Below are positions 44,135-55,695 of a stretch of 64,000 nt of DNA, piece by piece (position 1 is the stretch's first letter; every line of letters starts with the position of its first letter). The DNA comes from Sycobia sp. Sy_11 (Eukaryota; Arthropoda; Insecta; Hymenoptera; Epichrysomallidae), in the NCBI GenBank assembly GCA_018907035.1, contig JACCIC010000200.1, positions 62,001 to 126,000 of the forward strand. The letters run 5' to 3'. The notes below the pieces were generated by a model, which saw only the letters and a program-made list of their open reading frames with translations, was not told the origin of the DNA and ran no database searches. The position numbers and the translations under genes were made by a program.

Positions 44135-45785
44135 GACAGTATTCTACTTTACAACTTTGAAAAAAATGTTTTTTTTTTTATATTCAAGAATGTGAGCTTA
44201 AAATTTTAGAAAGATTCAGGTAGTCTAACTATACTTTATCACCTTTGGAACGCACTTACCTGAGCGCGCTATTCCGACCCGCCCAGCGCGCGCGCGCCGG
44301 ATAAGCCATCTACCTGCCCTTGTTCGCTGCAGCAGCTGTTCCCCTATGTAAATTATTACATCAATTGTAAATTATTACACCTATATATATTCTCATCAAA
44401 ATATATACCTTTGCTTCTCAATATTACCTTTCCTTTATAATTTTGCTTCTGTATGTCGAAGAAAGTTGTGAAGAAACTAAAAGTCGTGATTAAAAAACTG
44501 AAGACTGCTGATCTAAGTATCAAATTAATGAAGTAGTTATAAAAAAACTACAGTCTTGCAATTGAAAGGAATTCAAATGCAGTAGAAGGCATGCGAAATG
44601 AGATTTGGGTCGGCTATTATCACAAAATCTCAACAGACTCCAAACCACAGCATACGTACTGTTCAGACAGCTGATGCAAGTATAAGAAGGCCGAAATAAA
44701 CAACGCTTTAATAAATTACAAACATCGTTTTTTTATAATTATAAATAAATATAATTATAAACCTGCTATTGGTAGTGACGTACAAGAGGTGCTGAAACCG
44801 ATCTACGAAGATCTAACAAAAACGGAATTGCTGGAGAGATATTTGAGCAGAAACATTCAAAATATAAAGAGTGTTTCAACTCAACAGTTTGGGCTATGGC
44901 ACCGAAGCATGTCTATATAATGGAAAAAAATCGTTAAAATTGCATGCCTCGCTGCTGCCTGCATTTTTAATGAAGGCTTCAGCCCAGTTTTGAAAATTAT
45001 GGAAATTAAGCGCCTGGAAATCGGTCAAACCGCTATGCAGTTCGCTAATATGCGCGACCAACAAAACATCGTTCGAGAGAATCGTCGTCCGACTAAGGTT
45101 TCTAAGGAAGTAGAACTCAAAAAAGCAGGCTAAATTAGATGAAAATACTCGCCAGGAACAAGTTAAAGGCATATTATATGGCCCAGGCATCGCTGATTGA
45201 GCGTAAGATAATTTTTTCTACGATTTTTCACTTACAAAAATTTTAAACGCATTTTTCTTAACAGCGTTTTCAAGCACGGTGGTCGTGAAAACTAAAAAAC
45301 TATTGAACCGATCCATATGAAATTTTGAACGCATATTCTATATGTTTGTATCAACCGTGCTAACTACAATTAACTTAAAACTTTAATTCTAACTATATTT
45401 TTATTGCAAACAAAGACGGAAAAAAAGCATTTTTTTCTTTCATATTTTAGCCGCCATTTGGTTGATTTTACATGTACATAAAATATTCTAGTCAGATCGG
45501 TTTTTTGGAGTCATACTGAAATACAACTATTTGATTTTTTTGTTTCAGACCATCCGTCGGCAAGATTTTAGGACTACGCTAACGCTACCTACTTTTTGAG
45601 GTGTTGGCTTTGACCATACTTTACATGTATAAAAAATGTATGAAATAAATAAAAAAAATTGTTGATGTACTTCAAGAGTGTATTTATTAAGCATTTCAAA
45701 TCCTACATCCATATCTTCAATAGCATTCTCAGAAAAATTTCACAAAAATAGCGTTTTTTTCGAGGGTCTAAAGTAGAATACTGCC
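44135..45785 (+). mobile_element. TTAA-flanked DNA transposon, Kolobok-like
   Basis: 1651 bp, bounded by TTAA at 44131-44134 and 45786-45789. Termini are inverted: GACAGTATTCTACTTTA on the left and, as complement, GGCAGTATTCTACTTTA on the right, followed on both sides by poly-A/T-containing sequence. It sits inside a mariner transposase gene, which fixes both ends exactly. TTAA duplication is used by piggyBac and Kolobok elements. The remnant coding sequence favours Kolobok. Confidence 0.85.
44580..45150 (+). pseudogene. Mutator/Kolobok-like transposase remnant
   Basis: Plus-strand reading, with frame changes, gives NAVEGMRNEIWVGYYHKIST, then KPAIGSDVQEVLKPIYEDLT and ELLERYLSRNIQNIKSV, then IACLAAACIFNEGFSPVLKI. 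This order (short-lived-host-stage block, PIYEDL, LLERC, TQN, FNxG) is one I know from insect proteins annotated with a Mutator-like transposase domain, some of which are Kolobok elements. Only the C-terminal third is present. The antisense frame at 44894-45190 is its shadow. Confidence 0.55.
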
Positions 45786-46265
45786 TTAATTCTACCATCT
45801 ACTGTGAACAATTGGACCGCTTGAAGCAGGCTATCGACCGGAAGCGTCCATAATTGGTCAATAGAAAGGGTGTAGTGTTTCACCAGGACAACACCAGACC
45901 ACATACTTCATTGACGACTCGTCAGAAGCTACGAGAGTTTGAATGGGAGATTTTATCGCATCCACCATATAGCCTGGACATAAAGCTAAGTGATTACCAC
46001 CTATTCCTGTCCATGTCGAACACCCTTGGTGGTGTAAAGTTGGACTCAAAAGAGGCTTGTGAAAAGTGGCTGTCCGAGTTCTTCGCAAATAAGGAGAGGG
46101 GTTTCTACGAGAGGGGTATTATGAAGTTGCCGTCTAGATGAAATCAGATTATCGAACAAAACGATGCATATTTGAAGTAAATCAGACCACTGTAACACTT
46201 TTTATAAAGCATTGAATGAAGAGCAAAAAAGCGGAAGGAAGGTATTTGACAACCTAATATTTAGA

Positions 46266-46881
46266 ATAACTTAACTAGCTTTGTTATCATTATACTTTAC
46301 ATTATAGCTTAATCGTGTACGGTACACACACACACACTTATATCTTTTTTTTAATTTATATGGTAATAAACTTTTATAAAATATATAATAATTTTGCATA
46401 TTCTTCCATTTACAATTCATAGCTTTACATTAATTCAGGATATAATTTTCATTCATACTCATACATAGATAATAAGTTGGTACTAGCTATGACATTTACT
46501 TCATTGTATGTTGCGTATCATTTTTTAGAAACAATGGTATTTCAAAAATCGATGGTAATTTTCACAATGAGAACAATAAATTATTCGTATTTATAATAAT
46601 TTAACATCAATTATATTAATACGTATTTTTCAGTTTTTATACATTATTAATGTATATAACCATTCAATTCTATTTATTGGAGAGAAATTCTCTCTTGTAG
46701 CTCTAACTATTTTTATTTATTTCAATGATTGTAATATTCATCATTAAAATGGTTTTTCTATTTTGACTTTTTTCACCAATACATTTTGAATTAATAAAAT
46801 CTTAAATACAAAAAGTTACCTCATGACTACTATAGAATTATGCAAAATAAAGATTTCGTGAGTTTTACATAGTACATTATA

Positions 46882-46939
<58 letters not shown>

Positions 46940-47227
46940 AAATGATGTTATTAATAATATCATTGATTTCTAAAAAAATACGCAACATATAATGAAGTGA
47001 ATGTCATAGCTAATACCAAATTATTATCTATGTATGAGTATGAATGGAAAGTATATCTTGAATTAGTGTAAAGCTAAGAACTGTAAATGGGAGAATATGC
47101 GAAAATATTATATATTTTATAAAAGTTTATTACCATATAAATTAAAAAAAATATGCGTGTGTGTGTATGCCGTACACGATTAAGCTATAATGTAAAGTAT
47201 AATGATAACAAAGCTAGTTAAGATATT
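46266..47227. mobile_element. Inverted-repeat MITE/foldback with (TA)n loop
   Basis: Arms of about 270 bp: 46266-46540 and 46957-47227. The left arm ACTAGCTTTGTTATCATTAT is the complement of the right arm ATAATGATAACAAAGCTAGT, and similarity continues through GCTTAATCGTGTACGG and CATACTCATACATAGATAAT. The loop holds a (TA)n tract (46880-46937). No coding capacity. It begins about ten bases after the mariner right end. Confidence 0.88.
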
Positions 47228-48512
47228 GTAAATAATCATTTTCAGCGCTGAGTGCATTGCCAACAAGAAGCAATGAAAATATGCATCAATATTAAAAACT
47301 GATTATCAGAAAAGAGCAAAACTAATATTGAATTACGTTAATATTATAATATAAAGACAAAAAATGAAGTAAAAGTAATTCGAACTTTTTAAAGAAACCA
47401 ATATAAAGTTTGAAGAATTAATTTGAATTATTTTGCATAGGATATAATAGAATTACCGTACTAGAACCAAGAGCACGATGAAGGTTAGACAAAATAAAGT
47501 TAAATTAAAAAAAAATCGTCAAAATAGCTGCTTTTATGATAAAGATATTTTATTTTACAACTAAGACCGAGAGCGACAAAGTTGGAGCTGTCTGTGACGT
47601 AATGCGCGAATGTGTGCATGCTCAGTAAGCGGCGCTGCGATGTCGATGCGAGGAGAGATAACCCGCCGTCAGCCGTCGCTGATGACACGTGTCAAAACTT
47701 TTTATAAATGCTACATTTTAACATAATTACTAATAATTTAAAATGTTTTAATGAATGTAAAGATAGATTAGCCTTTATACTTGCACCTTACCGAATTTCA
47801 AGTTAAAATGTTAATTAAATGGCAACTAATAAATAATAGTTTAAACGAAAATTTTCTCAACTTTTATTGGTCGTATGAAAATGTGCAAGGGCTCAAAATG
47901 TTTCTTTTTTTAAACGCAATAAAATGCAATTTTTTTAAAAATATTTTAGCGTTCAAAACTTCCGAGATATCGTCCCTAGCAACGGCGTTTTTCATTTTAA
48001 ACAATATAAATATTTAGTTTAAGAATCTGGCCTTTTCAGCTTTAATTACTATAAATATTCTTTAACGATTGCATTTTACTGCATTAAAAAAGTCCCAGCC
48101 GTTGGCGAACTTTGCAATGGTTAAGTTGCAATATAAATAATTTTGCAACTGGTCGGCATCTTGAAAGTACACTTTGTAACGTGAAACACATTATAAGTAG
48201 ATAAAAAAATATCTATTTACGCCACTATTATTGAATTTCAATTATTTAAACAAATTTTATGGCTCTTTGAATATCGAAAAATTTTCCATATTCATTCTTT
48301 ATACAACAATAGAAAAATCGACTTTTTAAGTTTTGAATGTACGTGCTTTCGTTCCGAATTATCTCCTGTACAACTTTTATACGAAATATTTTTCGATTAG
48401 AGCAATATTATTTAAACTATTCAAGAAAAAGTAAAAAAAGAGCGTTTTTCTTTGCTATTATGCAATAAGGACGTCGCGATGCTTATTCACACATGCATAC
48501 TGAATCAAAAAG

Positions 48513-48560
<48 letters not shown>

Positions 48561-49233
48561 CAAAGAGTATTAACATATACGTTAGTAATATATTTCAAAT
48601 GAAAAATAATTTATATTTTGTTCTTTCTTGTTAATTTTTATTTAACTTATAATATTAAAGTAAATCTTTGATTCAGTCGTGTAAACAAGAGATAAGGGGT
48701 GCACACTTACTCATAAAAGAAAGTTGGTTAGTTTATAAAAATAATACATTTTAGAATTAAAAATAATTATTTTTTTTATATAATAAATAATTATTTATTG
48801 TTTTCTTTTTATAAACATTTAATTTATTGAAAATAATTATTAATCAAATAATTTTCTATTTATTCATCTAAAATATAAATAGGCATAAAAATTCTATTTT
48901 TATAAATAAATTATCAATAAAATATTGAACTACACCGAATCGAAATTTTTATAAAATCAATTGCCAAGGGTAAAACTAAGAGCCGAGCAGTAAGAATAAA
49001 TTCTTACTAAGAATATAAAAATATGCATAATATAATAATTAATAATATTTATAATAAATTTATAATTACTTATAAATTAAAAAAATATTTTATTCATCGC
49101 TTTCAGCCAAGAAAAGTCAATCCTTGGCGACGGTAAGAATTTAAATTATTATTTTCTATATTAATAGTAACAGAATTAGGTAAATTAAAAGAGATACACC
49201 AAGAGGTCGTATTTAGTACCTTGATAACGTAGA

Positions 49234-49238
<5 letters not shown>
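47228..49238. other. AT-rich DNA, small CpG patch, no gene
   Basis: A GC-rich stretch at 47565-47695 (GTAAGCGGCGCTGCGATGTC) stands out. A (TA)n array lies at 48513-48557. A 78-codon frame at 47781-48017 is unrecognised and probably chance. Confidence 0.5.

Positions 49239-49274
<36 letters not shown>
49239..49274. repeat. (TA)n, left side of the solo LTR2 insertion
   Basis: About 18 TA units ending exactly at the LTR terminus. Confidence 0.97.
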
Positions 49275-49277
<3 letters not shown>

Positions 49278-50234
49278 AACGGTGCGCGTGTCCGCCTCGA
49301 GCACGAGGACGGCGGGCACGGCCGTTGCAAATCTGTGCCCGGCTGGGCTTAGCCCCGAAGGATTCCGGCGAGGGAGAGGGGCGGTCCGCAAAGGGCGAAA
49401 TATCGCGTTCGGGACTTCGCGTGAAATAGGGCGGCTAATGGAGCACACTTGATAATAATAAAAAATAAAAATAATTAAAATTTAAATAAGTTTTAATGGC
49501 GCAGTGCTAAACATACAAATACAATGCAGCGCCTATATACGAGGCGTGCGGGACGCAGGCCGAGGGTCGCCGAGGCGACGGCGCGCGAGGCGACGGTGCG
49601 CGAGGAGTTCGGGAAGAGAGAGAGAGAGAGAAAAGGGGCTGCCACTTACAGGGAGCCGGAGCTCGTAGGTCTCGCAGCGCGTTCTCGTCCGGCAGTAGCG
49701 CCTTCCTTTGCCGGGGGCGGCGGTGACGTTGGCGTCCGGAAGCTCCGGGATGGGGCGGTTATTCCGCGTAGATGGGGTCGGACGACAATTCGTCCGCTCG
49801 CACTCGTGTTCGGCGCGTGTGCACTGCACACACTCACACCACTGTGGCACAGCAAGCGCGTCAAATCGGGCACCCTCCCCGAAGATGAGGTACGAGGCGG
49901 GGGAACCTTGGAGCACAAGGCAGGTCCCCACACGCGATTAGTCGCGGCACGGCGGTAGCAACCAAAAACAAACGGACGACGTGCGTAGAAGGCCGGTAAC
50001 GACGCGTGGTCTTAGCTCGCGGCTTTCTTTCTTTCTGCTTCTTCGCGCGCGTGGCTGTCTCTCCCCACTTCCCGCTCTCTCTCTCACTTACCTCTCCGCC
50101 GGTGGTTGTGCGTCGGCCTGTAACAGATAAACATTTCTACATGCAAATATACAAATACATATGTACATGCGACGGCTAGAGAGAGAGCAACGGGACGGGG
50201 AAAGCAAGCGCACGCAGTGCTTGCGTTCCCCGTC

Positions 50235-50237
<3 letters not shown>
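49275..50237 (-). repeat. Solo LTR2 inserted in (TA)n
   Basis: Antisense it starts TGTGACGGGGAACGCAAGCA and ends GGACACGCGCACCGTTACA, matching 20993-21837 along its length. It is 963 bp, with (TA)n immediately on both sides, consistent with one insertion into a longer array followed by LTR-LTR recombination. Frames of 130-150 codons inside are compositional. Confidence 0.9.

Positions 50238-50287
<50 letters not shown>
50238..50287. repeat. (TA)n, right side of the solo LTR2 insertion
   Basis: About 25 TA units, ending at a TGTGAC that begins the next GC-rich block. Confidence 0.97.
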
Positions 50288-50290
<3 letters not shown>

Positions 50291-50883
50291 GACCAGGCCG
50301 CAGCCGAAATACAACTCGTCTGCCGCGGCGCGCGCTAAACGTAAACATTGCGCGACCTCGATGCGATCGGCCGACCGGCCGGCGAAGGAGAGCAGAGCGG
50401 GGAGAGAGGGAAGCGGAGTCGTCGCGGAGAGGAGAGTATTTTTCGTTTTTTTTTGAGTTGTGTCTCGATAGAGGAGCAAGAAGCCACGTGCGTCCGAGCC
50501 GCGTAGGAAACGAAGGTTTTGTTTTCGGGGCTTCGCGCACGTGTTCGAAACGTTACGGGAGAAAGCCGGTACTCGCGCAAAAGCCCACGCTGTGCATAAC
50601 GACGCGTCCCAGGCTGCAGAGGAGCCAGTGCAGGCGAGACCGGGAAGATCGCCCGCAAGAGCCAGCGACTACCAGCGCCAACGACCCGAGCAGAAGGTCC
50701 TGCTACGCGTGCCATCGTCGAGCGTCGCCGGAATGAGTGTTCGCATTCGTGCGACATCCGCGCAGACGGTGTAGGCAGACCATTGCCGTTCTGCGCCCGC
50801 GAGTGATTGTGCGCGTAGTCCGGCGTCGACGCCGATATTCCAGGGGGACGCCCCTTCTCACACGTTGTTTTTTTTTCTTTTTC
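50288..50883 (+). other. CpG-rich LTR-like or leader block before copy B
   Basis: Starts TGTGACCAGGCCGCAGCC right after (TA)n, the same TGTGAC start as LTR1 and LTR2, but the remaining sequence matches neither by eye. It is CpG-rich and ends in a poly-T run just before homology with copy A begins. It may be the 5' LTR and leader of a recombinant element. Frames on both strands show no known domain. Confidence 0.5.
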
Positions 50884-50930
50884 CGTTTGTTCGTTTGTCT
50901 TCCTCTAATTTTCAACTGAATAAATAAAAG

Positions 50931-52907
50931 ATGGCAAATCCGCCAAACGACTTTGACGACTGGCTCCAAAGCCTATGCGAGGAGGAGACAAACATCATTA
51001 CGACGATACTAGAATTAAAGAATGATGGTTCCCCATTTCAAAGGGCTGCCAGGCTATATCGCAGGAAATTATAGTCCGGGATGGACTGGCAGGAAATTAT
51101 AGTCCGGGAGACTTTGTGGAATGCGAGAGTGAAGATGATACTCTAAAAACACGCGCGCGCAGAGATAAAAATCTGTTACAGATAATCGTCACCTCGACAA
51201 TGCGCGACGCAACAAAGACTTATATCTTAAATCGAATGAAAGCGACATACACTGAACAAGCGTATGAATCAGTTGACATACAGCAGGCTCGAGAAGTTCA
51301 TCCGAGCACATGCCAAAGAAGTAGCACAACAGCTGTCGATCAGCAAATACAAAATCTGATCGATTTTAATTTGGCTGAGATAAACAGGCATGAACCACTC
51401 GCATGGAGCACAACCAATGAATCGCCGATTCAGGCAGCCATCACGAGCGTAGCTATGCCTCCCGACTCGTGTGTCATCACACACGATGACATCACACGTC
51501 AGGCGCAAGTCGCATCTCATACGACAGATACAACAGTCGAGCCTCAACCTACTGACCTCGAAAACAATTTAAACCTTAGTCAGGGGTTACATAGCCTACA
51601 AAATATGCTGCAAACCTGGATGCGACAACAAAACTGCACTGTCCAAGATTTGCAGCAGAGGCAAAATGAGATGCATACTACGCTAACTAACATTCAACAA
51701 GAGCTGCAGAAAACGCCGCGACGCAACCGTGTCACTTTCCAAGACACGTACGATCTGCAATACTTGGAAAGTAACAAAAACCTCAACAGCAATAGGTTTA
51801 TAGGGTCGACCAGCGAGCCTGCGTTTTCGGCTCCTTGCTACCGTCGGTACCAAGGGCCTGGAAGGGGGAGCATCACATGGATCGAGATGTGATGAGCTCG
51901 CCCGCGGATATAACGCGATCAACGCTTTCAAGCACATTGGCCCAGCGCACGGACATTGGTAAGACCGTGCGCCAATGGAAAATCAGATTCAAGGGTGCCA
52001 AGGGGAAAAGCGTGGAAGAATTTCTGCAGAAGATCGCGGAATGTCGCAGATTTACACCGCTCACGGACGAGGACATGCTCAATGCCATGACGGAGCTCCT
52101 CGACGGTGTCGCTCTGCATTGGTACCGGCTATCTCGGAAAGACTGGACCACGTGGCAAGAGTTCTGCCACGCAGGCCGGAGCTGCTACGGCATCGATCGA
52201 CGCTTCCAAGCTGAGCTGCTCAGCGAAGCACAGCGGCGTACGTAGGCGAAACGAGAGCCAACATGTGACTGCGTGTTTTGTTTGTTAACGATTCTCAATC
52301 GGTTCGAAGAACCATGGTCGGACGACAAACAATTCGCCCTGATTTACCGTAATCTACTCCCGGACATACAAAATTTAGTTCCGCGGGAGAAGATTACGAG
52401 CGTAAACTGATCGAGCTCGCTCGAGAGGCCGAATGCGTCCTCGATGCGGAGCGCAATTCTAAGCCACCTCCGTCACCCGAGGACTGCATAATGCCCGAAG
52501 TGGCCTTTCATGCGGCCGACACATATTGGACACGCCCGAAACCAAAGATCGCGGTCGTAGACGTGAAACCGCCCAACATTAAAACTTTGGTGCGAGAAGT
52601 TTTGCAAGAGGCGGGCTTTAGAGCTACTTCACCTGATTTAGAGGCGCCAGGTGTCGCAGCTCTAACCACGAAGAGGAGCAGTTGCGAATCATGCCCGAGG
52701 TCGCCGCGTACACGGAAGACCGGAGCGTCGACCTCGCCTAAGTCGGAGAAGAAGTCATCCTTCAGGGGTAAGCTCTCAGCGACAAGAACAAAGGTCGGAC
52801 AGCAGGTTCTGATCCACGGTTCTTGTGCTGGGGTTGTAGTTGACCTGGCCACATCTTGCGCAGCTGTCCCGAGCGTTCGGAAAATGCGAAAAAGGGCGAA
52901 TAATTGA
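50931..52907 (+). pseudogene. Family 2 gag, copy B
   Basis: Starts MANPPNDFDDWLQSLCEEE at 50931. A 28-bp tandem duplication (CAGGAAATTATAGTCCGGGA near 51063 and 51091) shifts the frame. Open pieces at 51116-51892, 51835-52245 and 52491-52907 carry the capsid core (RIRFKGAKGKSVEEF-like segment, LLDGVALHWYRLSRKDW, ELLSEAQRR). The zinc knuckle region is out of frame near 52830. At least four shifts or stops are present. Role as in copy A. Confidence 0.85.
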
Positions 52908-52992
52908 GGTCCAACTCGCCCCTACGCTCCGTTAGACCTCTGAAGATCAGCAGGCAGCTGCGAGGACACAGGGTAATGATGATTGCCCCCTC

Positions 52993-53360
52993 ATCACGTC
53001 GCCGACCTGAAGCCCTACAATCGAGATCACGACGACGGCGCCCCAACGACGCGCCTCATTGTAATCCCGATACGGGCGTGCGAAGCGATACCCCCGCGGG
53101 CAATGCCACGCGATCGAACGCCAATGACGCGCCACGTTGATTAGGGAAACCACGTAGGACGCGAATTGTAACCCGTCGAAGGACTGAAGCGCGAGCTCCT
53201 GCGAAGCCCCATAACAACGAAGCCGCCTGCAATAGTGGCAGACACCTGGTAAGGCAAAAAGCAGGTCGCCCCAGGAAGAGCCGGTGCTCAACACTACAGC
53301 GGGACCAATCCCCTCGCCGCACTCGGGCACAAGCCAAGACCCGTCAACAGGTCATCTAGG
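52993..53360 (+). pseudogene. Integrase end and basic AT-hook-like tail, copy B
   Basis: Reads VADLKPYNRDHDDGAPTTR from 52998, then, in the neighbouring frame, an uninterrupted tail from 53141 to the stop at 53359. The tail contains LGKPRRTRIVTRRRTEARA and QKAGRPRKSR. The second has the exact GRP core of an AT-hook flanked by basic residues. Copy A is intact at the first motif instead. Confidence 0.6.
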
Positions 53361-53520
53361 TGCATAATGCACCTGCGGCTTTATTTTCCATCTTCTCCTT
53401 ATTAAGACATTCCCTAGTTATGTGTTGTGTAGTAATCCCTATCCTGACGCGATGGTCAACATGAGAGAGAGATGTTGGGTCGAGCTGCTACGCTTCGGCT
53501 ACCAGCGTCTGGAGGGGGCG

Positions 53521-54105
53521 TATGACGGGGAACGCAAGCACCACGTACGCTTGCTTTCCCACGTCCCTATGCTCTCTCTCCTGTCGTAGCCATGTAAATA
53601 TGTATATAGAGTCTGTAAATATTAATGTATATAAATATATTTAAATGTAAAGATATATGTGTTCCAGGCCGACGCACGACTACACCGGCGGAGAGGTAAG
53701 TGAGAGAGAGAGAGCGCGGGGAGTTGGGAGAGACGGTCGCGCGCGCGAATTCGACAGGGAGAATAAAAATAAGAGAGCTGCGAGTGACACGCGTTCGATT
53801 TGTTACTGCTTTTTACGTTGCCTTTTTGGTTTTTCGGAAACACGCCTCGTGCTTTGGTTGTTCCCCCTCGCTACGTACCTCATGTTCGGGGAGTTGCAAT
53901 ACGCGCGTGTTCGTGCGACTGAGTCGTGTGTGTGTGTGTGACTCACGCACGCTGCTGCTGAGTCCGAGTGGACGAGCTTGCCTTCCGACCCCGTCTACGC
54001 GGAATGGACGCCCCATCCAGGGGTCTCTGACGAGCGGAGTTGCTGCCTCTCCCGGTGAACTAAGACGCTGCTGCACAACGAGTTCAACAGACATCCCCAT
54101 CATCT
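53521..54105 (+). repeat. 3' LTR2 of copy B, truncated
   Basis: Starts TATGACGGGGAACGCAAGC (TG changed to TA) and follows LTR2 to about GGTGAACTAAGACG. The last 260 bp or more are missing. Confidence 0.85.
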
Positions 54106-55607
54106 AATCTAATACTTATTAAATTCTTTACAGGTTTGAAGATGATCAACGTTACAGAGATAGTTTCAGAAATCCAATTGGGCAAAATAATGATGATGAA
54201 GACTAGGTCAATAACTACAGGTATTACTTAGGCATTAGTTATAATTATTTGTTTTAATTGTTACTTATAAATCGTATTTTTGTCCTGGTATATAGTAGAG
54301 AGCCAAATAGTGGATATCACTTTAAAATAATCACGAATCCCTCTGAGATGACTCGTTTTTTTGAAATCTAAATGGATGATTTAATGAGAAATTTTTTTTC
54401 GTGGTTTTAATGGATTTGGAAATGATAAAAATAATTTTGGATCTTTTCAAAGTAAGTTGCTCTATATCAATGTTATTTGTTTGAAAATCTGTAAAGATAT
54501 CTTGTTAAATATTAAAATATTAATTGAAACAATTAAATAAATAAAAATACGTAATAAAATAATGAATGAAGAGTTAAACAATAACCATGTTGTATGATTA
54601 GAAACAACATTAAGAATCTTATTGTACAATATGAAACGTATTAAATATTTTATTTTTTTTTGCTAAATTTTCATCAGAAAAGACTTAGGTAATTTTATTT
54701 TCATAGTACAGTTCATAAAAAGAATTTCTTTAAAATATGGTATTGCCTATATTAAATTTAATTTACAAAGGTTTTTTTTTTAAATTTTTTTCATTTGTAA
54801 TACAAAACTCTTTTTCAAATTTTATTATATATTATATATAATATAATATATATAAAATATTTACAAATTTTCTTATATATTATATTAATACAGTCTATTT
54901 TTAATTAAGTTAATTTAATAATGAATTCATTTTTCTTATAAGAGTAGATGATTATTCAAATATATTGTCAATGCCAGAAAATTTTAATAAAAATGGTCCT
55001 CATGATGAAGTTTTAACAACCAATGATGATTCAAACTCAAGGTTCTTTTGTAAGTACCTCATATTTTAAATTAATAATCCTTTAAATATACCTTTTATTA
55101 AAGCTTTGTAAATAATTAAAGATTTTTTTAATAGAAAATTTATTGGAAAAAATCTTTGTGAGGAATTATTAGCCTTCTTCTGAAAAACCATCAAATAGTC
55201 AAAAATTAGATTCTGATATCGATAGAAAGGAAGTAATTAATAGTACAGTACAACTAAAAATAATAAATTATTTACCATTTCTGATCGTAATTATTCATTT
55301 CATAATTCAAAATAAATACTGACCAATTGGCAAAAATTTGGCAAGCTGCATCAAACTCACATAGTATTAAAAGGTCTATTGCATGTTCTGTTTCTACTAA
55401 TATTGAACAACGACAAACAGTATCAGATACAGATGGTAATAAATAAATTATAATAACAAGAAAGATAGGAGACAAGGTGTATGCTGTAATATCAAAACAG
55501 CCAAAAGATAGAATCGAAATTAAAACTGAAGATATAGGAACAAGAACAAGAACCAGAAGATGAACTAGAATATTCAGAAGAAATGTTCTAAAATAAAAAT
55601 ATAATGT

Positions 55608-55613
<6 letters not shown>
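54106..55613 (+). other. AT-rich DNA with exon-like scraps
   Basis: Three short coding-like segments with splice-like borders: CTTTACAG before FEDDQRYRDSFRNPIGQNND (54137); VDDYSNILSMPENFNKNGPH at about 54946-55050, before GTAAGT-like TGTAAGTA; and TDQLAKIWQAASNSHSIKRS with KIGDKVYAVISKQPKDRIEI (55315-55540). They are Asp/Asn/Ser-rich, have stops, and match nothing I know. They could be a decayed host gene or chance. Confidence 0.3.

Positions 55614-55653
<40 letters not shown>
55614..55653. repeat. (TA)n microsatellite
   Basis: About 19 TA units, next to a MITE terminus. Confidence 0.97.
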
Positions 55654-55656
<3 letters not shown>

Positions 55657-55660
<4 letters not shown>

Positions 55661-55695
55661 TATTTTCATCTGTCTTGCAGTCTTTATAACATTTC
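55657..55695 (+). mobile_element. MITE terminal scrap
   Basis: AATATTTTCATCTGTCTTGC followed by AGTCTTTATAACATTTCTAG matches the outer end of the MITE family (complement of 61716-61760). Nothing else of the element remains. Confidence 0.5.

Larger units (their letters stand above)
43600..46255 (+). mobile_element. Mariner transposon split by a TTAA element
   Basis: The first half (43636-44134) has HTH blocks, GYKKKFDVWVPHDFTQKNLL, MVTGDEKWITFVNIKRKRSW (first Asp) and ARKVLLCVWWDWKGIIHYEL. The second half (45786-46180) has FHQDNTRPHTSL (second Asp), HPPYSLDIKLSDYHLFLS (third Asp) and FYERGIMKLPSR. Removing 44135-45785 and one TTAA restores the expected continuity of the region between them. 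The right end, with GGAAGGTATTTGACAACC near 46250, looks like the mariner terminus. The left terminus is missing. Frameshifts near 44035 also inactivate it. Confidence 0.88.
50884..54105 (+). mobile_element. Ty3/Gypsy element, family 2 copy B, pol deleted
   Basis: Collinear with copy A for gag (50931-52980). At about 52992 it jumps from the sequence after gag to the end of integrase (GTCGCCGACCTGAAGCCCTA), so about 3.1 kb of pol is missing. The basic Pol tail, polypurine GGAGGGGGCG and 585 bp of the 3' LTR2 follow. Its gag retains about 210 bp that copy A lost. Confidence 0.88.

Noticed and set aside
48452..48634. Tyr-Ile repeat proteins here and at 49103, 50084, 62698 and 63537
   Set aside because: Translations of (TA)n arrays.
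49524..50736. Several 90-150-codon frames on both strands
   Set aside because: Compositional frames in CpG-rich LTR2 and the adjoining block; none shows a domain.
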